From an uncultured Bradyrhizobium sp. (GTDB lineage: Bacteria > Pseudomonadota > Alphaproteobacteria > Rhizobiales > Xanthobacteraceae): a stretch of DNA of 64,000 nucleotides. The notes below the pieces were generated by a model, which saw nothing but the letters and a program-made list of their open reading frames with translations, had not been told where the DNA came from and made no database searches. The number at the start of each line of letters is the position of its first letter. Positions within the stretch are counted from its first letter, which is position 1. Shown in pieces: positions 54,044-64,000 of the stretch. The stretch covers positions 41,076 to 105,075 of the forward strand of contig NZ_CAKZJO010000104.1 in assembly GCF_936943645.1 (NCBI RefSeq), given 5' to 3'. The translations under genes were made by a program, and so were the position numbers.

Positions 54044-54967
54044 TCAGGCGCGGTTGCGCGCGGCCTGCCGCGGGCGAGCCTTGCCGGCCGACAGGCATAC
54101 CACCTCGGAGATCTGCAGCAGCTGCCGCGCCAGCGGGCTGGTCTTGCGCCAGACCATGCCGATGGTGCGCGAGGGCTCGGGGTCGCGGAAGCGCGACAGC
54201 GAGACCGAGGCGGAGCGCGTCTCCACCGGCACCGCCATTTCAGGGATCAGCGTCACGCCGATGCCGGCGCTGACCATCTGCACCAGCGTCGACAGCGAAT
54301 TGGCATCCAGCATCTCGCGCGGCGGCGCCGACTGCATGTTGCAGAACGACAGCGCCTGATCGCGGAAGCAGTGGCCTTCTTCGAGCAGCAGCAGCCGCAT
54401 CTCGCGCATCATCTCGCGCGAGGGCACCGGCGTGCCTTCGTCGGATCCCGGACGTACCAGCAGGAATTTCTCGTCGAACAGGGCAACTTCGGTGAGCGAG
54501 GGCTCGGACACCGGCAGCGCCACGATCGCGGTGTCGAGGCGGCCTTCCACCAGTTCCTGGATCAGCCGGGGCGTCATGGTCTCGCGCACGCGGATGTCTA
54601 GCTCGGGATGCATGCGCGTCAGATTCTTGGTGATCTTCGGCAGCAGATACGGCGCGATGGTCGGGATCATGCCGATGCGCAGGCGGCCCGCGAAACGGTC
54701 CTGCGAGGCGCGGGCGAAATCACCGAGCTCATCGACCGAGCGCAAAATGTCGCGGACCCGCTGGGACAGTTCCTCGCCGAACCGGGTCAGCGCCACCTGG
54801 CGCGCGCTGCGCTCCAGCAGCAGGCCGCCCAGCGCCTCCTCCAACTCCTTGATCTGCATCGACAAGGCCGGCTGCGAGATCGAGCAGGCCTCCGCCGCGC
54901 GGCCGAAATGACCATGACGGGCCAAGGCATCGAAATACCGGAGCTGCCGCAGGGTGACGTTGAGCAT
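54044..54967 (-). CDS. oxyR: OxyR, hydrogen peroxide-sensing LysR regulator
   Basis: A 307-residue LTTR. Redox cysteines C200 and C209 lie in EEGHCFRDQALSFC, matching C199 and C208 of E. coli. The DNA-binding part is RQLRYFDALARHGHFGRAAE, then SISQPALSMQIKELEEALG. It is divergent from katG with a shared 115-base region, as in other rhizobia. Confidence 0.95.
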   Translation of the reverse strand: MLNVTLRQLRYFDALARHGHFGRAAEACSISQPALSMQIKELEEALGGLLLERSARQVALTRFGEELSQRVRDILRSVDELGDFARASQDRFAGRLRIGMIPTIAPYLLPKITKNLTRMHPELDIRVRETMTPRLIQELVEGRLDTAIVALPVSEPSLTEVALFDEKFLLVRPGSDEGTPVPSREMMREMRLLLLEEGHCFRDQALSFCNMQSAPPREMLDANSLSTLVQMVSAGIGVTLIPEMAVPVETRSASVSLSRFRDPEPSRTIGMVWRKTSPLARQLLQISEVVCLSAGKARPRQAARNRA

Positions 54968-54985
54968 CAGGAAATCTTATTGCAG

Positions 54986-55014
54986 CGATCACTAAAGTCA
55001 ACTTCCCCTGATCG
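54986..55014. promoter_or_regulatory. Inverted repeat between oxyR and katG
   Basis: CGATCA (54986-54991) and TGATCG (55009-55014) are inverted copies with a 17-base spacer, about 70 bases before the katG start. A plausible OxyR contact region; the exact site is not resolved. Confidence 0.4.
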
Positions 55015-55082
55015 AACGCGGCGCTTAGAGTGGTTCTACCTGGTCAAAAGGCGCGAGTTCGACGCCACCAGAGGAGGTATTC

Positions 55083-57248
<2,166 letters not shown>

Positions 57249-57330
57249 GGTCGACTGATCTCACCTCGGGCACGGTGCATCCTCTCCCGCTTGCGGGGGA
57301 GGGGCGCGCTTTCCGGAGGCGAACACAAAC

Positions 57331-57357
57331 AAAAAGGGCGGCCTTGCGGCCGCCCTT
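57331..57357 (-). terminator. Rho-independent terminator of pnp
   Basis: On the minus strand AAGGGCGGCC-GCAA-GGCCGCCCTT runs into TTTGTTTGTG, 24 bases after the pnp stop. Ten perfect pairs. Confidence 0.92.
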
Positions 57358-57380
57358 CGTGTTTCTGATGCAGTCGGCGA

Positions 57381-59537
57381 TTACTCGCCGGCCGCTTCGC
57401 GTGGGGCCTTCTCGCCCTCGCCGCCCTTGCCTTCGAGGTCTTCGCCGGTGGTCTGGTCGACCACCTTCATCGACAGGCGGGTCTTGCCGCGATCGTCGAA
57501 GCCGAGCAGCTTGACCTTGACCTTGTCGCCTTCCTTGACGACGTCGGAGGTCTTCTGCACGCGGTTGGCCGCGAGCTGGCTGATGTGAACGAGGCCGTCC
57601 TTGGAGCCGAAGAAGTTCACGAAGGCGCCGAACTCCATCACCTTGACGACGGTGCCGTCATAGATCTGGCCGACTTCCGGATCGGACGCGATCGACTTGA
57701 TCCACTTGATCGCGGCCTTCATCGCCTCGCCGTCGGAGGAGGCGACCTTCACGGTGCCGTCGTCCTCGATGTTGACCTTGGCGCCGGTCTTCTCGACGAT
57801 CTCGCGGATCACCTTGCCGCCGGTGCCGATCACTTCGCGGATCTTGTCGGTGGCGATCTTGAAGGTCTCGATGCGCGGCGCGTATTCGCCGAGCTCGGCG
57901 CGGGCGTTGGTGAGCGCCTTGGCCATCTCTCCGAGGATGTGGATACGACCGTCCTTGGCCTGGGCGAGCGCCACCTTCATGATCTCTTCGGTGATGCCCT
58001 CGATCTTGATGTCCATCTGGAGCGAGGTGATGCCCGCTTCCGTACCGGCCACCTTGAAGTCCATGTCGCCGAGATGGTCCTCGTCGCCGAGGATGTCCGA
58101 GAGAACCGCAAAGCGCTTGTCCTCAAGGATCAGGCCCATCGCGATGCCCGCGGTCGGACGCTTCAACGGCACGCCGGCATCCATCAACGCGAGCGAGGCG
58201 CCGCAGACCGAAGCCATCGAGGACGAGCCGTTCGACTCGGTGATCTCCGAGACCACGCGGATCGTATAGGGGAACTCGTGATGCGGCGGCAGCACCGGGT
58301 GGATCGCACGCCAGGCAAGCTTGCCGTGGCCGATCTCGCGGCGCTTGGTGCCGCCGAGGCGGCCGGTCTCACCGACCGAATAGGGAGGGAAGTTGTAGTG
58401 CAGCAGGAACGTCTCTTTGTACGTTCCCGACAGCGCGTCGATGTACTGCTCGTCCTCGCCGGTGCCGAGCGTGGTGACGACCAGGCCCTGCGTTTCACCG
58501 CGGGTGAACAGCGCCGAGCCGTGGGCGCGCGGCAGCACGCCGACTTCGGCGACGATGTTGCGCACGGTCTTGCTGTCGCGACCGTCGATGCGCTTGCCGG
58601 TGTCGAGGATGTTCCAGCGAACGATCTTCGCCTCGAGCTCCTTGAACACGGCGCTGATGCGCAGCTTGTCGTATTTCGGCTCCTGCCCTTCGGGGAAGTA
58701 GTGGGCGATCACCTTCTCCTTGACCTTGCCGACCGCGGCGTAGCGATCCTGCTTGACCGGAATGGCGTAGGCGGCGCGCAGCTCCTGCTCGACGATGCCG
58801 AGCATTTCCTTCTCGAGCGCGGCATTGTCGATGACGGTGACTTCGCGCGGCTCCTTGGCGGCCTTCTCGGCCAGCTCGATGATGGCGTTGATCACCGGCT
58901 GGAAGTGGCGGTGACCGAACATCACGGCGCCGAGCATGACCTCTTCGTTCAGCTCCTTGGCTTCCGATTCGACCATCAGCACGGCGTCGGCGGTGCCGGC
59001 GACGACGAGGTCGAGCTGGGTGTCGACCATCTCGTCGAGCGTCGGGTTGAGGATGAACTCGTCATTGGCGAAGCCGACGCGGGCGGCGCCGATCGGGCCC
59101 TTGAAGGGGGCGCCGGACAGGGTCAGCGCAGCGGACGAAGCCACCAGCGCGACGATATCAGGATCGTTCTCCATGTCGTGCGACAGCACGGTGGCGATCA
59201 CCTGGGTCTCGTTGCGCCAGCCGTCGACGAACAGCGGACGGATCGGACGGTCGATCAGGCGGGAGACCAGCGTCTCCTTCTCGGTCGGACGACCTTCGCG
59301 CTTGAAATAGCCGCCGGGAATGCGGCCAGCCGCGTAGGTCTTCTCCTGGTAGTCGACGGTCAGCGGCAGGAAGTCGACGCCCTCGCGCGGCGCCTTCGCC
59401 GCGACGACGGTGGCGAGCACGACGGTCTCGCCATAGGTGGCGACGACGGCGCCATCGGCCTGACGGGCGATCTTGCCGGTTTCCAGCTTGAGAGTGCGTC
59501 CACCCCAGTCGATCTCGACCGAATGCTTATTGAACAT
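57381..59537 (-). CDS. pnp: Polyribonucleotide nucleotidyltransferase (PNPase)
   Basis: Phosphorolytic 3'-5' exonuclease of RNA decay. The 718-residue protein has two RNase PH domains (about 1-210 and 310-535; RPLFVDGWRNETQVIATVLS in the first, GTKRREIGHGKLAWRAI and DILGDEDHLGDMDFK in the second), a KH domain (IGTGGKVIREIVEKTGAKVN) and an S1 domain (GTVVKVMEFGAFVNFFGSKD). ATG 59537. It follows rpsO, with a terminator and a long leader hairpin in between. Confidence 0.97.
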   Translation of the reverse strand: MFNKHSVEIDWGGRTLKLETGKIARQADGAVVATYGETVVLATVVAAKAPREGVDFLPLTVDYQEKTYAAGRIPGGYFKREGRPTEKETLVSRLIDRPIRPLFVDGWRNETQVIATVLSHDMENDPDIVALVASSAALTLSGAPFKGPIGAARVGFANDEFILNPTLDEMVDTQLDLVVAGTADAVLMVESEAKELNEEVMLGAVMFGHRHFQPVINAIIELAEKAAKEPREVTVIDNAALEKEMLGIVEQELRAAYAIPVKQDRYAAVGKVKEKVIAHYFPEGQEPKYDKLRISAVFKELEAKIVRWNILDTGKRIDGRDSKTVRNIVAEVGVLPRAHGSALFTRGETQGLVVTTLGTGEDEQYIDALSGTYKETFLLHYNFPPYSVGETGRLGGTKRREIGHGKLAWRAIHPVLPPHHEFPYTIRVVSEITESNGSSSMASVCGASLALMDAGVPLKRPTAGIAMGLILEDKRFAVLSDILGDEDHLGDMDFKVAGTEAGITSLQMDIKIEGITEEIMKVALAQAKDGRIHILGEMAKALTNARAELGEYAPRIETFKIATDKIREVIGTGGKVIREIVEKTGAKVNIEDDGTVKVASSDGEAMKAAIKWIKSIASDPEVGQIYDGTVVKVMEFGAFVNFFGSKDGLVHISQLAANRVQKTSDVVKEGDKVKVKLLGFDDRGKTRLSMKVVDQTTGEDLEGKGGEGEKAPREAAGE

Positions 59538-59589
59538 AGATGTCTTCTTTCATGGGTTCTCGAAAGAAGGACGGCTCGAAAAACAAAAA

Positions 59590-59653
59590 CCATGCGCAAG
59601 ATTGCGGGGCGCTGATCGAAGCGGGTGATCAGCGTCCTGCGATCCTGCCATGG
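59590..59653 (-). promoter_or_regulatory. Long imperfect hairpin in the pnp leader
   Basis: Ends CCATG and CATGG pair, followed by an inner 22-position stem (left arm includes GGACGCTGATC, right arm GATCAGCGCCCC) with one G-U pair, three mismatches and one bulge, and a 9-base loop. It lies 53 bases before the pnp start. In E. coli the pnp leader stem is cut by RNase III and used for autocontrol; the same role here is inferred. Confidence 0.65.
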
Positions 59654-59885
59654 TTTTTGGATTTCGGATGGCGTCCATCCTTTCGGGTCATACGGGCGCC
59701 TTGCCCGTTGTGCCCAGCCGCCGGATTGCTGCTGGACTGTCAGTCGGCACGAATGCGAACACCGAACCTTCGGTCTTCGCTCATCATGCCCCGGATCCGA
59801 ATCGTCAACGATCCGCATCCGGCGTGCGCGCAGCTTCGATCAAAAAGCTTTAAATAAGCGCTCTCGCTCGAAACCACGCACGAAA

Positions 59886-59906
59886 ACGCGCGCCAGTGGC
59901 GCGCGT
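59886..59906 (-). terminator. Terminator or attenuator after rpsO
   Basis: Minus strand ACGCGCGCC-ACT-GGCGCGCGT followed by TTTCG, 8 bases past the rpsO stop. A strong stem with a short T tract, so some read-through into pnp is likely. Confidence 0.75.
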
Positions 59907-59914
59907 GGGAACAC

Positions 59915-60184
59915 TTAGCGACGAATGTTGTGCTTCTCGAGCAGCGCCTTGTAACGCGCCTCGTCCCGCTTCTTCAGGTAGTCGAGCAGCGAGCGGCGGG
60001 TCGAGACCAGCTTCAAGAGGCCACGACGCGAATGGTTGTCCTTCACGTGGGTCTTGAAATGGTTGGTCAGGTTGTTGATGCGCTCCGACAGGATCGCGAC
60101 CTGAACCTCCGGCGAGCCGGTGTCGCCGGCCTTGGTGGCATTCGTCTTGATGACTTCCGCTTTGCGTTCTGCGGCAATCGACAT
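59915..60184 (-). CDS. rpsO: 30S ribosomal protein S15
   Basis: Binds 16S rRNA in the central domain. The 89 residues are the standard length: SIAAERKAEVIKTNATKAGD, GSPEVQVAILSERINNLTNH and DNHSRRGLLKLVSTRRSLLD. ATG 60184 gives the normal N-terminus. It lies two bases from the truB stop. Confidence 0.97.
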   Translation of the reverse strand: MSIAAERKAEVIKTNATKAGDTGSPEVQVAILSERINNLTNHFKTHVKDNHSRRGLLKLVSTRRSLLDYLKKRDEARYKALLEKHNIRR

Positions 60185-60186
60185 CG

Positions 60187-61305
60187 TCAATTTCTCTCGT
60201 TGCGACCGGTTGAGGCAGTCAAGCCGGTCAGGTTGAACACACGCTTGGGGATGATTTCGCCATTGCCAACTTCAGCAAGCGCCAAAAGACGGCCTGCCAC
60301 CGTGACATAGACTGTGCCGCTACAAGTGGGCGCATCCCGTCCGCGCAACAAAACGGCCTGGCCCCGGTGGAGCCTTGCCGCATCAGCCCGAGTGACGGCC
60401 AGTGCCGGGATGTCGTCCAGCGCGGTCTCAACGGGCATAAGCGCGTCCGCGAGGCTACCCTCGCCGGACGCGGCTCTATCGCACAAAGCCTCCAGCTGAT
60501 CCAGCGGAATCATGTCGTTTTCGCCAAATGGGCCGACCAGTGTCCGCCGGAGCGCGCAAATATGGCCGTAAGTGCCGAGAATCCGGCCCATATCGCGGGC
60601 CAGGGCGCGGACATAGGTGCCCTTGCCGCACTCGGCCTCGAATACGGCGTGGTCGTTATCCGGTTGATCTACAAGGGTTAAATGGTGAATCTCGACCGGA
60701 CGGGGCGCCAGCTCCACGACCTCGCCATCGCGGGCGAGGTCGTAGGCGCGCTCGCCCTGAACCTTGATCGCGGAATAGCGCGGCGGGATCTGCTCGATCA
60801 CCCCGGTAAAGCGAGGCAGGAGAGCCAGGATGGCCTCCCGGGTCGGGCGCTGGTCGGAGGTCGCCGTCGCGCGGCCCTCGATGTCGTCGGTATCGCGCTC
60901 CTCGCCCCAGCACACCGTGAACTGGTAGCGCTTGCGGCCGTCCATGACGAAGGGAACGGTTTTGGTCGCTTCTCCGAGCGCGATCGGCAGCCCGCCCGAG
61001 GCGAGCGGATCGAGCGTGCCGGCGTGGCCGGCGCGCTTGGCGTTGAACAGGCGCTTGAGCACCGCAACCGCCTGCGTCGAGGTCATGCCGATCGGCTTGT
61101 CGAGCACGACCCAGCCATGGACGTCGCGCCGGTCGCGGCGAACCTGGTTGCCCTTCTGCTGCTTGGCGCGCGGATCGTTGTTGACGCGGCGCGGCTCCTG
61201 ATGCGGCTGTGAATTGCCGCCGACTTCCGCAAAATTATTGTTCTGCACGTCGCGCTGGTCGGCCTGTTCGCCGGTGATCGTGTCGTGAGCCGGGTCCATC
61301 GTCAT
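60187..61305 (-). CDS. truB: tRNA pseudouridine(55) synthase TruB
   Basis: Makes pseudouridine 55 in the T loop of tRNAs. The 372-residue protein has catalytic D99 in RAGHAGTLDPLASG, HGWVVLDKPIGMTSTQAV, and KGTYVRALARDMG. The first 62 residues are a polar, probably disordered extension (NNNFAEVGGNSQPHQEPRR), absent from E. coli TruB. ATG 61305 overlaps the rbfA stop as ATGA, so translation is coupled and the extension is real unless the start at 61299 is used. Confidence 0.95.
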   Translation of the reverse strand: MTMDPAHDTITGEQADQRDVQNNNFAEVGGNSQPHQEPRRVNNDPRAKQQKGNQVRRDRRDVHGWVVLDKPIGMTSTQAVAVLKRLFNAKRAGHAGTLDPLASGGLPIALGEATKTVPFVMDGRKRYQFTVCWGEERDTDDIEGRATATSDQRPTREAILALLPRFTGVIEQIPPRYSAIKVQGERAYDLARDGEVVELAPRPVEIHHLTLVDQPDNDHAVFEAECGKGTYVRALARDMGRILGTYGHICALRRTLVGPFGENDMIPLDQLEALCDRAASGEGSLADALMPVETALDDIPALAVTRADAARLHRGQAVLLRGRDAPTCSGTVYVTVAGRLLALAEVGNGEIIPKRVFNLTGLTASTGRNERN

Positions 61306-61736
61306 CGTTCTTCTTCCCGATCCGTTTCCGGATCCTGTTCCAGATCTTTCTGCACCGCAGGTGTTCGCAAAAGCTTCTCGATCCGTTCCGCTTCGTCGAA
61401 TCGTTCGTCGACGCGGAAGCGAATGTCAGGTGCAAATTTCAGGTTAACGCGCCGCGCGACTTCGCCGCGCAGGAACTTCTTGTTGCGTTCGAGCGCAGCA
61501 ATGACGATGTCGGTGTCGCGGCCACCGAGCGGCATCACATAGACTGTCGCGAGCTTCAGGTCGGGCGACATCCGCACCTCCGGCACGGTGATGATGTGAC
61601 CTTCGAGGTCCGCATCATGCACATTGCCTTGCGCCAGAATATCGGCCATCGCGTGGCGAACCTGCTCGCCGACGCGCAACTGACGTTGCGAGCCTCCGCC
61701 GGGGACGGAACTCTTCTTCTGATGATGGCGTGGCAT
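61302..61736 (-). CDS. rbfA: Ribosome-binding factor A
   Basis: Assembly factor of the 30S subunit. The 144-residue KH-like protein shows QRQLRVGEQVRHAMADIL, ITVPEVRMSPDLKLATVYVM and APDIRFRVDERFDEAERIEK, then an acidic/basic tail. It sits between infB and truB as in E. coli. Confidence 0.95.
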   Translation of the reverse strand: MPRHHQKKSSVPGGGSQRQLRVGEQVRHAMADILAQGNVHDADLEGHIITVPEVRMSPDLKLATVYVMPLGGRDTDIVIAALERNKKFLRGEVARRVNLKFAPDIRFRVDERFDEAERIEKLLRTPAVQKDLEQDPETDREEER

Positions 61737-61890
61737 TCTCGAAAATCACCTCGTCATGCCCGTGTTCGAGGCACGGGCATTGCCATTTGTCCTGTTGAAA
61801 CGAAGAGGGGTGGATGGCCGGAAAAATCCGGCCATCGCACTCCCGCAATTTCAGTTCAAAAAGATCCGAACGCTTCGGTAAGATTTGGAC

Positions 61891-64000
61891 TTACAGGGAG
61901 CGCTGGATCGTCTCCACGCGGTAACATTCGATGACATCGCCCGCGCGCATGTCGTGGTAGTTCTCGAAGGCCATGCCGCATTCCTGACCGGACTGGACTT
62001 CCTTCACTTCGTCCTTGAAGCGCTTCAGCGTCGACAGCTTGCCTTCGTGCACGACGACGTTGTCGCGGATCAGGCGCACATTGGCGCCGCGTTCCACGGT
62101 GCCGTCGGTGACGCGGCAGCCGGCGACCTTGCCGACCTTGGAGATGTTGAAGATCTCCAGGATCTCGGCATTGCCCAGCATGGTTTCGCGCAAGGTCGGC
62201 GCGAGCAGGCCGCTCATCGCCTTCTTCACGTCGTCCACGAGGTCGTAGATGATGTTGTAGTAGCGGATCTCGATGCCGTTGCGCTTGGCGGCCGCAGCGG
62301 CCTCCTTGTTGGCGCGAACCGAGAAGCCGATGATCGCGGCATTGAAACCTTCCGCGAGCGTCACGTCGGATTCCGAGATACCGCCGACGCCGGCATGCAG
62401 GATGCGGGCGGCGACTTCGTCGGTGCCGAGCTTCTCCAGCGAGCCGAGGATCGCTTCCAGCGAGCCCTGCACGTCGGCCTTGACGATCAGCGGGAATTCC
62501 TTGCGGCCCGCCGTCTTCAACTGCGACATCATCTGCTCGAGCGAGCCGCGCATGCCGGAGATCGAGGCAGCCGCGTTCTCGCGCTTCTGGTGCGCGCGGT
62601 AGCTCGTGACCTGGCGGGCGCGGGCTTCGTTCTCGACCACGGCGAGACGATCGCCGGCTTCCGGCGGACCGTTGAAGCCGAGCACTTCGACCGGCACCGA
62701 GGGACCGGCTTCCTGCACGGTCTCGCCCTGATCCGAGATCAGCGCACGGACGCGGCCCATTTCGGCGCCGGCGACGATGATGTCGCCGACCCGCAGCGTG
62801 CCGCGCTGGACCAGCACGGTCGCCACCGGACCACGGCCGCGATCGAGCTTGGCTTCGATCACGGTGCCTTCGGCCGGACGCTCCGAATTGGTCTTCAGGT
62901 CGAGGATTTCGGCCTGGAGCGCGATCATCTCGAGCAGCTTGTCGAGGTTGGTCTTGTTCTTGGCGGACACTTCGACGTCGACGACGTCGCCGCCGAACGA
63001 TTCGACCTGCACCTCGTGCTGGAGCAGCTCGGTGCGCACGCGCTCGGGCTTGGCGTCGGGCTTGTCGATCTTGTTGATGGCAACGATGATCGGCACCCGC
63101 GCCGCCTTGGCGTGGTTGATGGCCTCGATCGTCTGCGGCATCACGCCGTCATCGGCCGCGACCACCAGCACGACGATGTCGGTGACCTTGGCGCCGCGGG
63201 CGCGCATCGCGGTGAACGCGGCGTGGCCGGGCGTGTCGATGAAGGTGATCTTCTTGCCGCTCTCGGGCGAGACGACCTGATAGGCGCCGATATGCTGGGT
63301 GATGCCGCCGGCCTCGCCGGAGACCACGTTGGCATGACGGAGCGCGTCGAGCAGCGAGGTCTTGCCGTGGTCGACGTGACCCATCACGGTCACGACGGGC
63401 GAACGCGTCTCGGTATCGGTGGAATCGTCGACCTGGTCGAACAGACCTTCTTCGACGTCCGAGGCGGCAACGCGCTTGACGGTGTGACCGAGCTCTTCGG
63501 CGATCAGCTGCGCAGTGTCGGCGTCGATCACGTCGGTGATCTTGTGCATCGCGCCCTGCTTCATCAGCATGCGGATGACGTCGACCGCGCGCTCGGCCAT
63601 GCGGTTGGCGAGCTCCTGGATGGTGATCGCTTCCGGAATGACCACCTCGCGGATGAGCTTTTCCTTCGGCTCGTTGGAGGCGTGGCCCTTCAGACGCTGG
63701 GTGCGGCGGCGGAACGAGGCGATCGAACGCTCGCGCACCTCGTCGGCATTGAGCGCGGTGACGACCGTGAGGCGGCCGCGCTCCTTCTGCGGGCCGGGCT
63801 TGTGGGTGGTCTTGGGGGCTGCCGCAGGACGCGCAGCGCCGCCGGGACCGCGGCGGATCTGACGCGGACCATCGTCCTCGTCCGGTCCGGCTGCAACCGC
63901 GGGCGCGCGGCCCAGCGGGCCGCCGGCCGGCCGTTGCGTGGTGGTTCCAGGGCGCGCAGTCGTCGTTCCCGGGCGTGCCGTCGCGGCGCCGGGCCGCGGC
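61891..64000 (-). CDS. infB: Translation initiation factor IF-2 (N-terminus outside window)
   Basis: GTPase that brings initiator tRNA to the ribosome. The visible 702 codons run off the right edge with no start. G1 is VTVMGHVDHGKTSLLDAL, G3 DTPGHAAFTAM and G4 INKID. The IF2 N-domain IPEAITIQELANRMAERAVD precedes G1. The far-left visible part is rich in P, R, G, T and A, with repeated ARPGTTT units, typical of the long disordered IF2 leader. The C-terminus ends at RVETIQRSL. First visible gene of infB-rbfA-truB-rpsO-pnp. Confidence 0.96.
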   Translation of the reverse strand, partial: PRPGAATARPGTTTARPGTTTQRPAGGPLGRAPAVAAGPDEDDGPRQIRRGPGGAARPAAAPKTTHKPGPQKERGRLTVVTALNADEVRERSIASFRRRTQRLKGHASNEPKEKLIREVVIPEAITIQELANRMAERAVDVIRMLMKQGAMHKITDVIDADTAQLIAEELGHTVKRVAASDVEEGLFDQVDDSTDTETRSPVVTVMGHVDHGKTSLLDALRHANVVSGEAGGITQHIGAYQVVSPESGKKITFIDTPGHAAFTAMRARGAKVTDIVVLVVAADDGVMPQTIEAINHAKAARVPIIVAINKIDKPDAKPERVRTELLQHEVQVESFGGDVVDVEVSAKNKTNLDKLLEMIALQAEILDLKTNSERPAEGTVIEAKLDRGRGPVATVLVQRGTLRVGDIIVAGAEMGRVRALISDQGETVQEAGPSVPVEVLGFNGPPEAGDRLAVVENEARARQVTSYRAHQKRENAAASISGMRGSLEQMMSQLKTAGRKEFPLIVKADVQGSLEAILGSLEKLGTDEVAARILHAGVGGISESDVTLAEGFNAAIIGFSVRANKEAAAAAKRNGIEIRYYNIIYDLVDDVKKAMSGLLAPTLRETMLGNAEILEIFNISKVGKVAGCRVTDGTVERGANVRLIRDNVVVHEGKLSTLKRFKDEVKEVQSGQECGMAFENYHDMRAGDVIECYRVETIQRSL

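Larger units (their letters stand above)
59538..59914. other. rpsO-pnp intergenic region
   Basis: 377 bases, mostly pnp leader. It contains the rpsO terminator near the right end and a 64-base hairpin close to pnp (both listed). The middle (59660-59880) shows no gene; open frames on the plus strand lack ribosome sites. AT-rich sequence CTTTAAATAAG at about 59848-59858 could be part of a pnp promoter. Confidence 0.55.

Noticed and set aside
59540..59857. Small open frames on the plus strand between pnp and rpsO
   Set aside because: They are antisense to the pnp leader and its hairpin and lack ribosome sites.

Overview
The window is a 64 kb piece of an alphaproteobacterial chromosome, very probably Bradyrhizobium. 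It has high GC content and dense gene packing. The clearest marker is an Irr regulator with the GCPWHD heme motif (C29) and a HHH cluster at 117-119. Other pointers are a class II EPSP synthase, a divergent ohr/ohrR pair, a DivL-type kinase, and several families of intergenic palindromes typical of the genus. Nearly everything is core metabolism or information processing. There is no integrase, transposase, prophage or CRISPR array, so this is not an accessory island.

Layout. 1-3.8 kb: the start of a UgpB-like binding protein (cut by the window edge), a CoA transferase, ohr/ohrR, a small GIY-YIG protein and tRNA-Ala(GGC). 3.9-11.2 kb: an FYDLN-type acidic protein, then aroA, an unknown small gene, cmk, rpsA (with a highly structured leader), sppA, ihfB and a LapA-like protein. 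11.2-17.2 kb: trpF-trpB-trpA-accD-folC, with 4-base overlaps at three junctions, and a phosphoesterase. 17.3-29.8 kb (minus): divL, a tsaE-amgK fusion, a PilZ gene, murU, addB, addA and trxA; this joins cell-cycle signalling, tRNA t6A synthesis, wall recycling and recombination. 30.0-34.3 kb (minus): ubiE-ubiB and coaBC-dut, where coaBC carries an N-terminal ribbon-helix-helix domain. 34.4-45.1 kb: mutM, a GNAT enzyme, an orphan ParA, a gamma-glutamyltransferase, a degenerate trypsin-like protein, a MoeB-like E1 protein, an aldo/keto reductase with a divergent LysR regulator, a hydroxyacid dehydrogenase and an SH3 protein. 45.2-48.8 kb: irr divergent from fabA-fabB-fabI. 48.9-54.0 kb: an autotransporter, a GST, two paralogous secreted proteins of unknown function and a GNAT enzyme. 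54.0-57.2 kb: oxyR divergent from katG. 57.4-64 kb (minus): infB (partial)-rbfA-truB-rpsO-pnp.

Three stress circuits keep their regulator beside the target or effector: OhrR/Ohr for organic peroxides, OxyR/KatG for hydrogen peroxide, and Irr for iron and heme. The most unusual items are the RHH-CoaBC fusion with two matching 17-bp inverted repeats in its promoter, the TsaE-AmgK fusion next to MurU, the tyrosine-for-histidine DivL kinase, a probable pseudoprotease, the tRNA/GIY-YIG/palindrome unit, and the folded leaders of rpsA and pnp.
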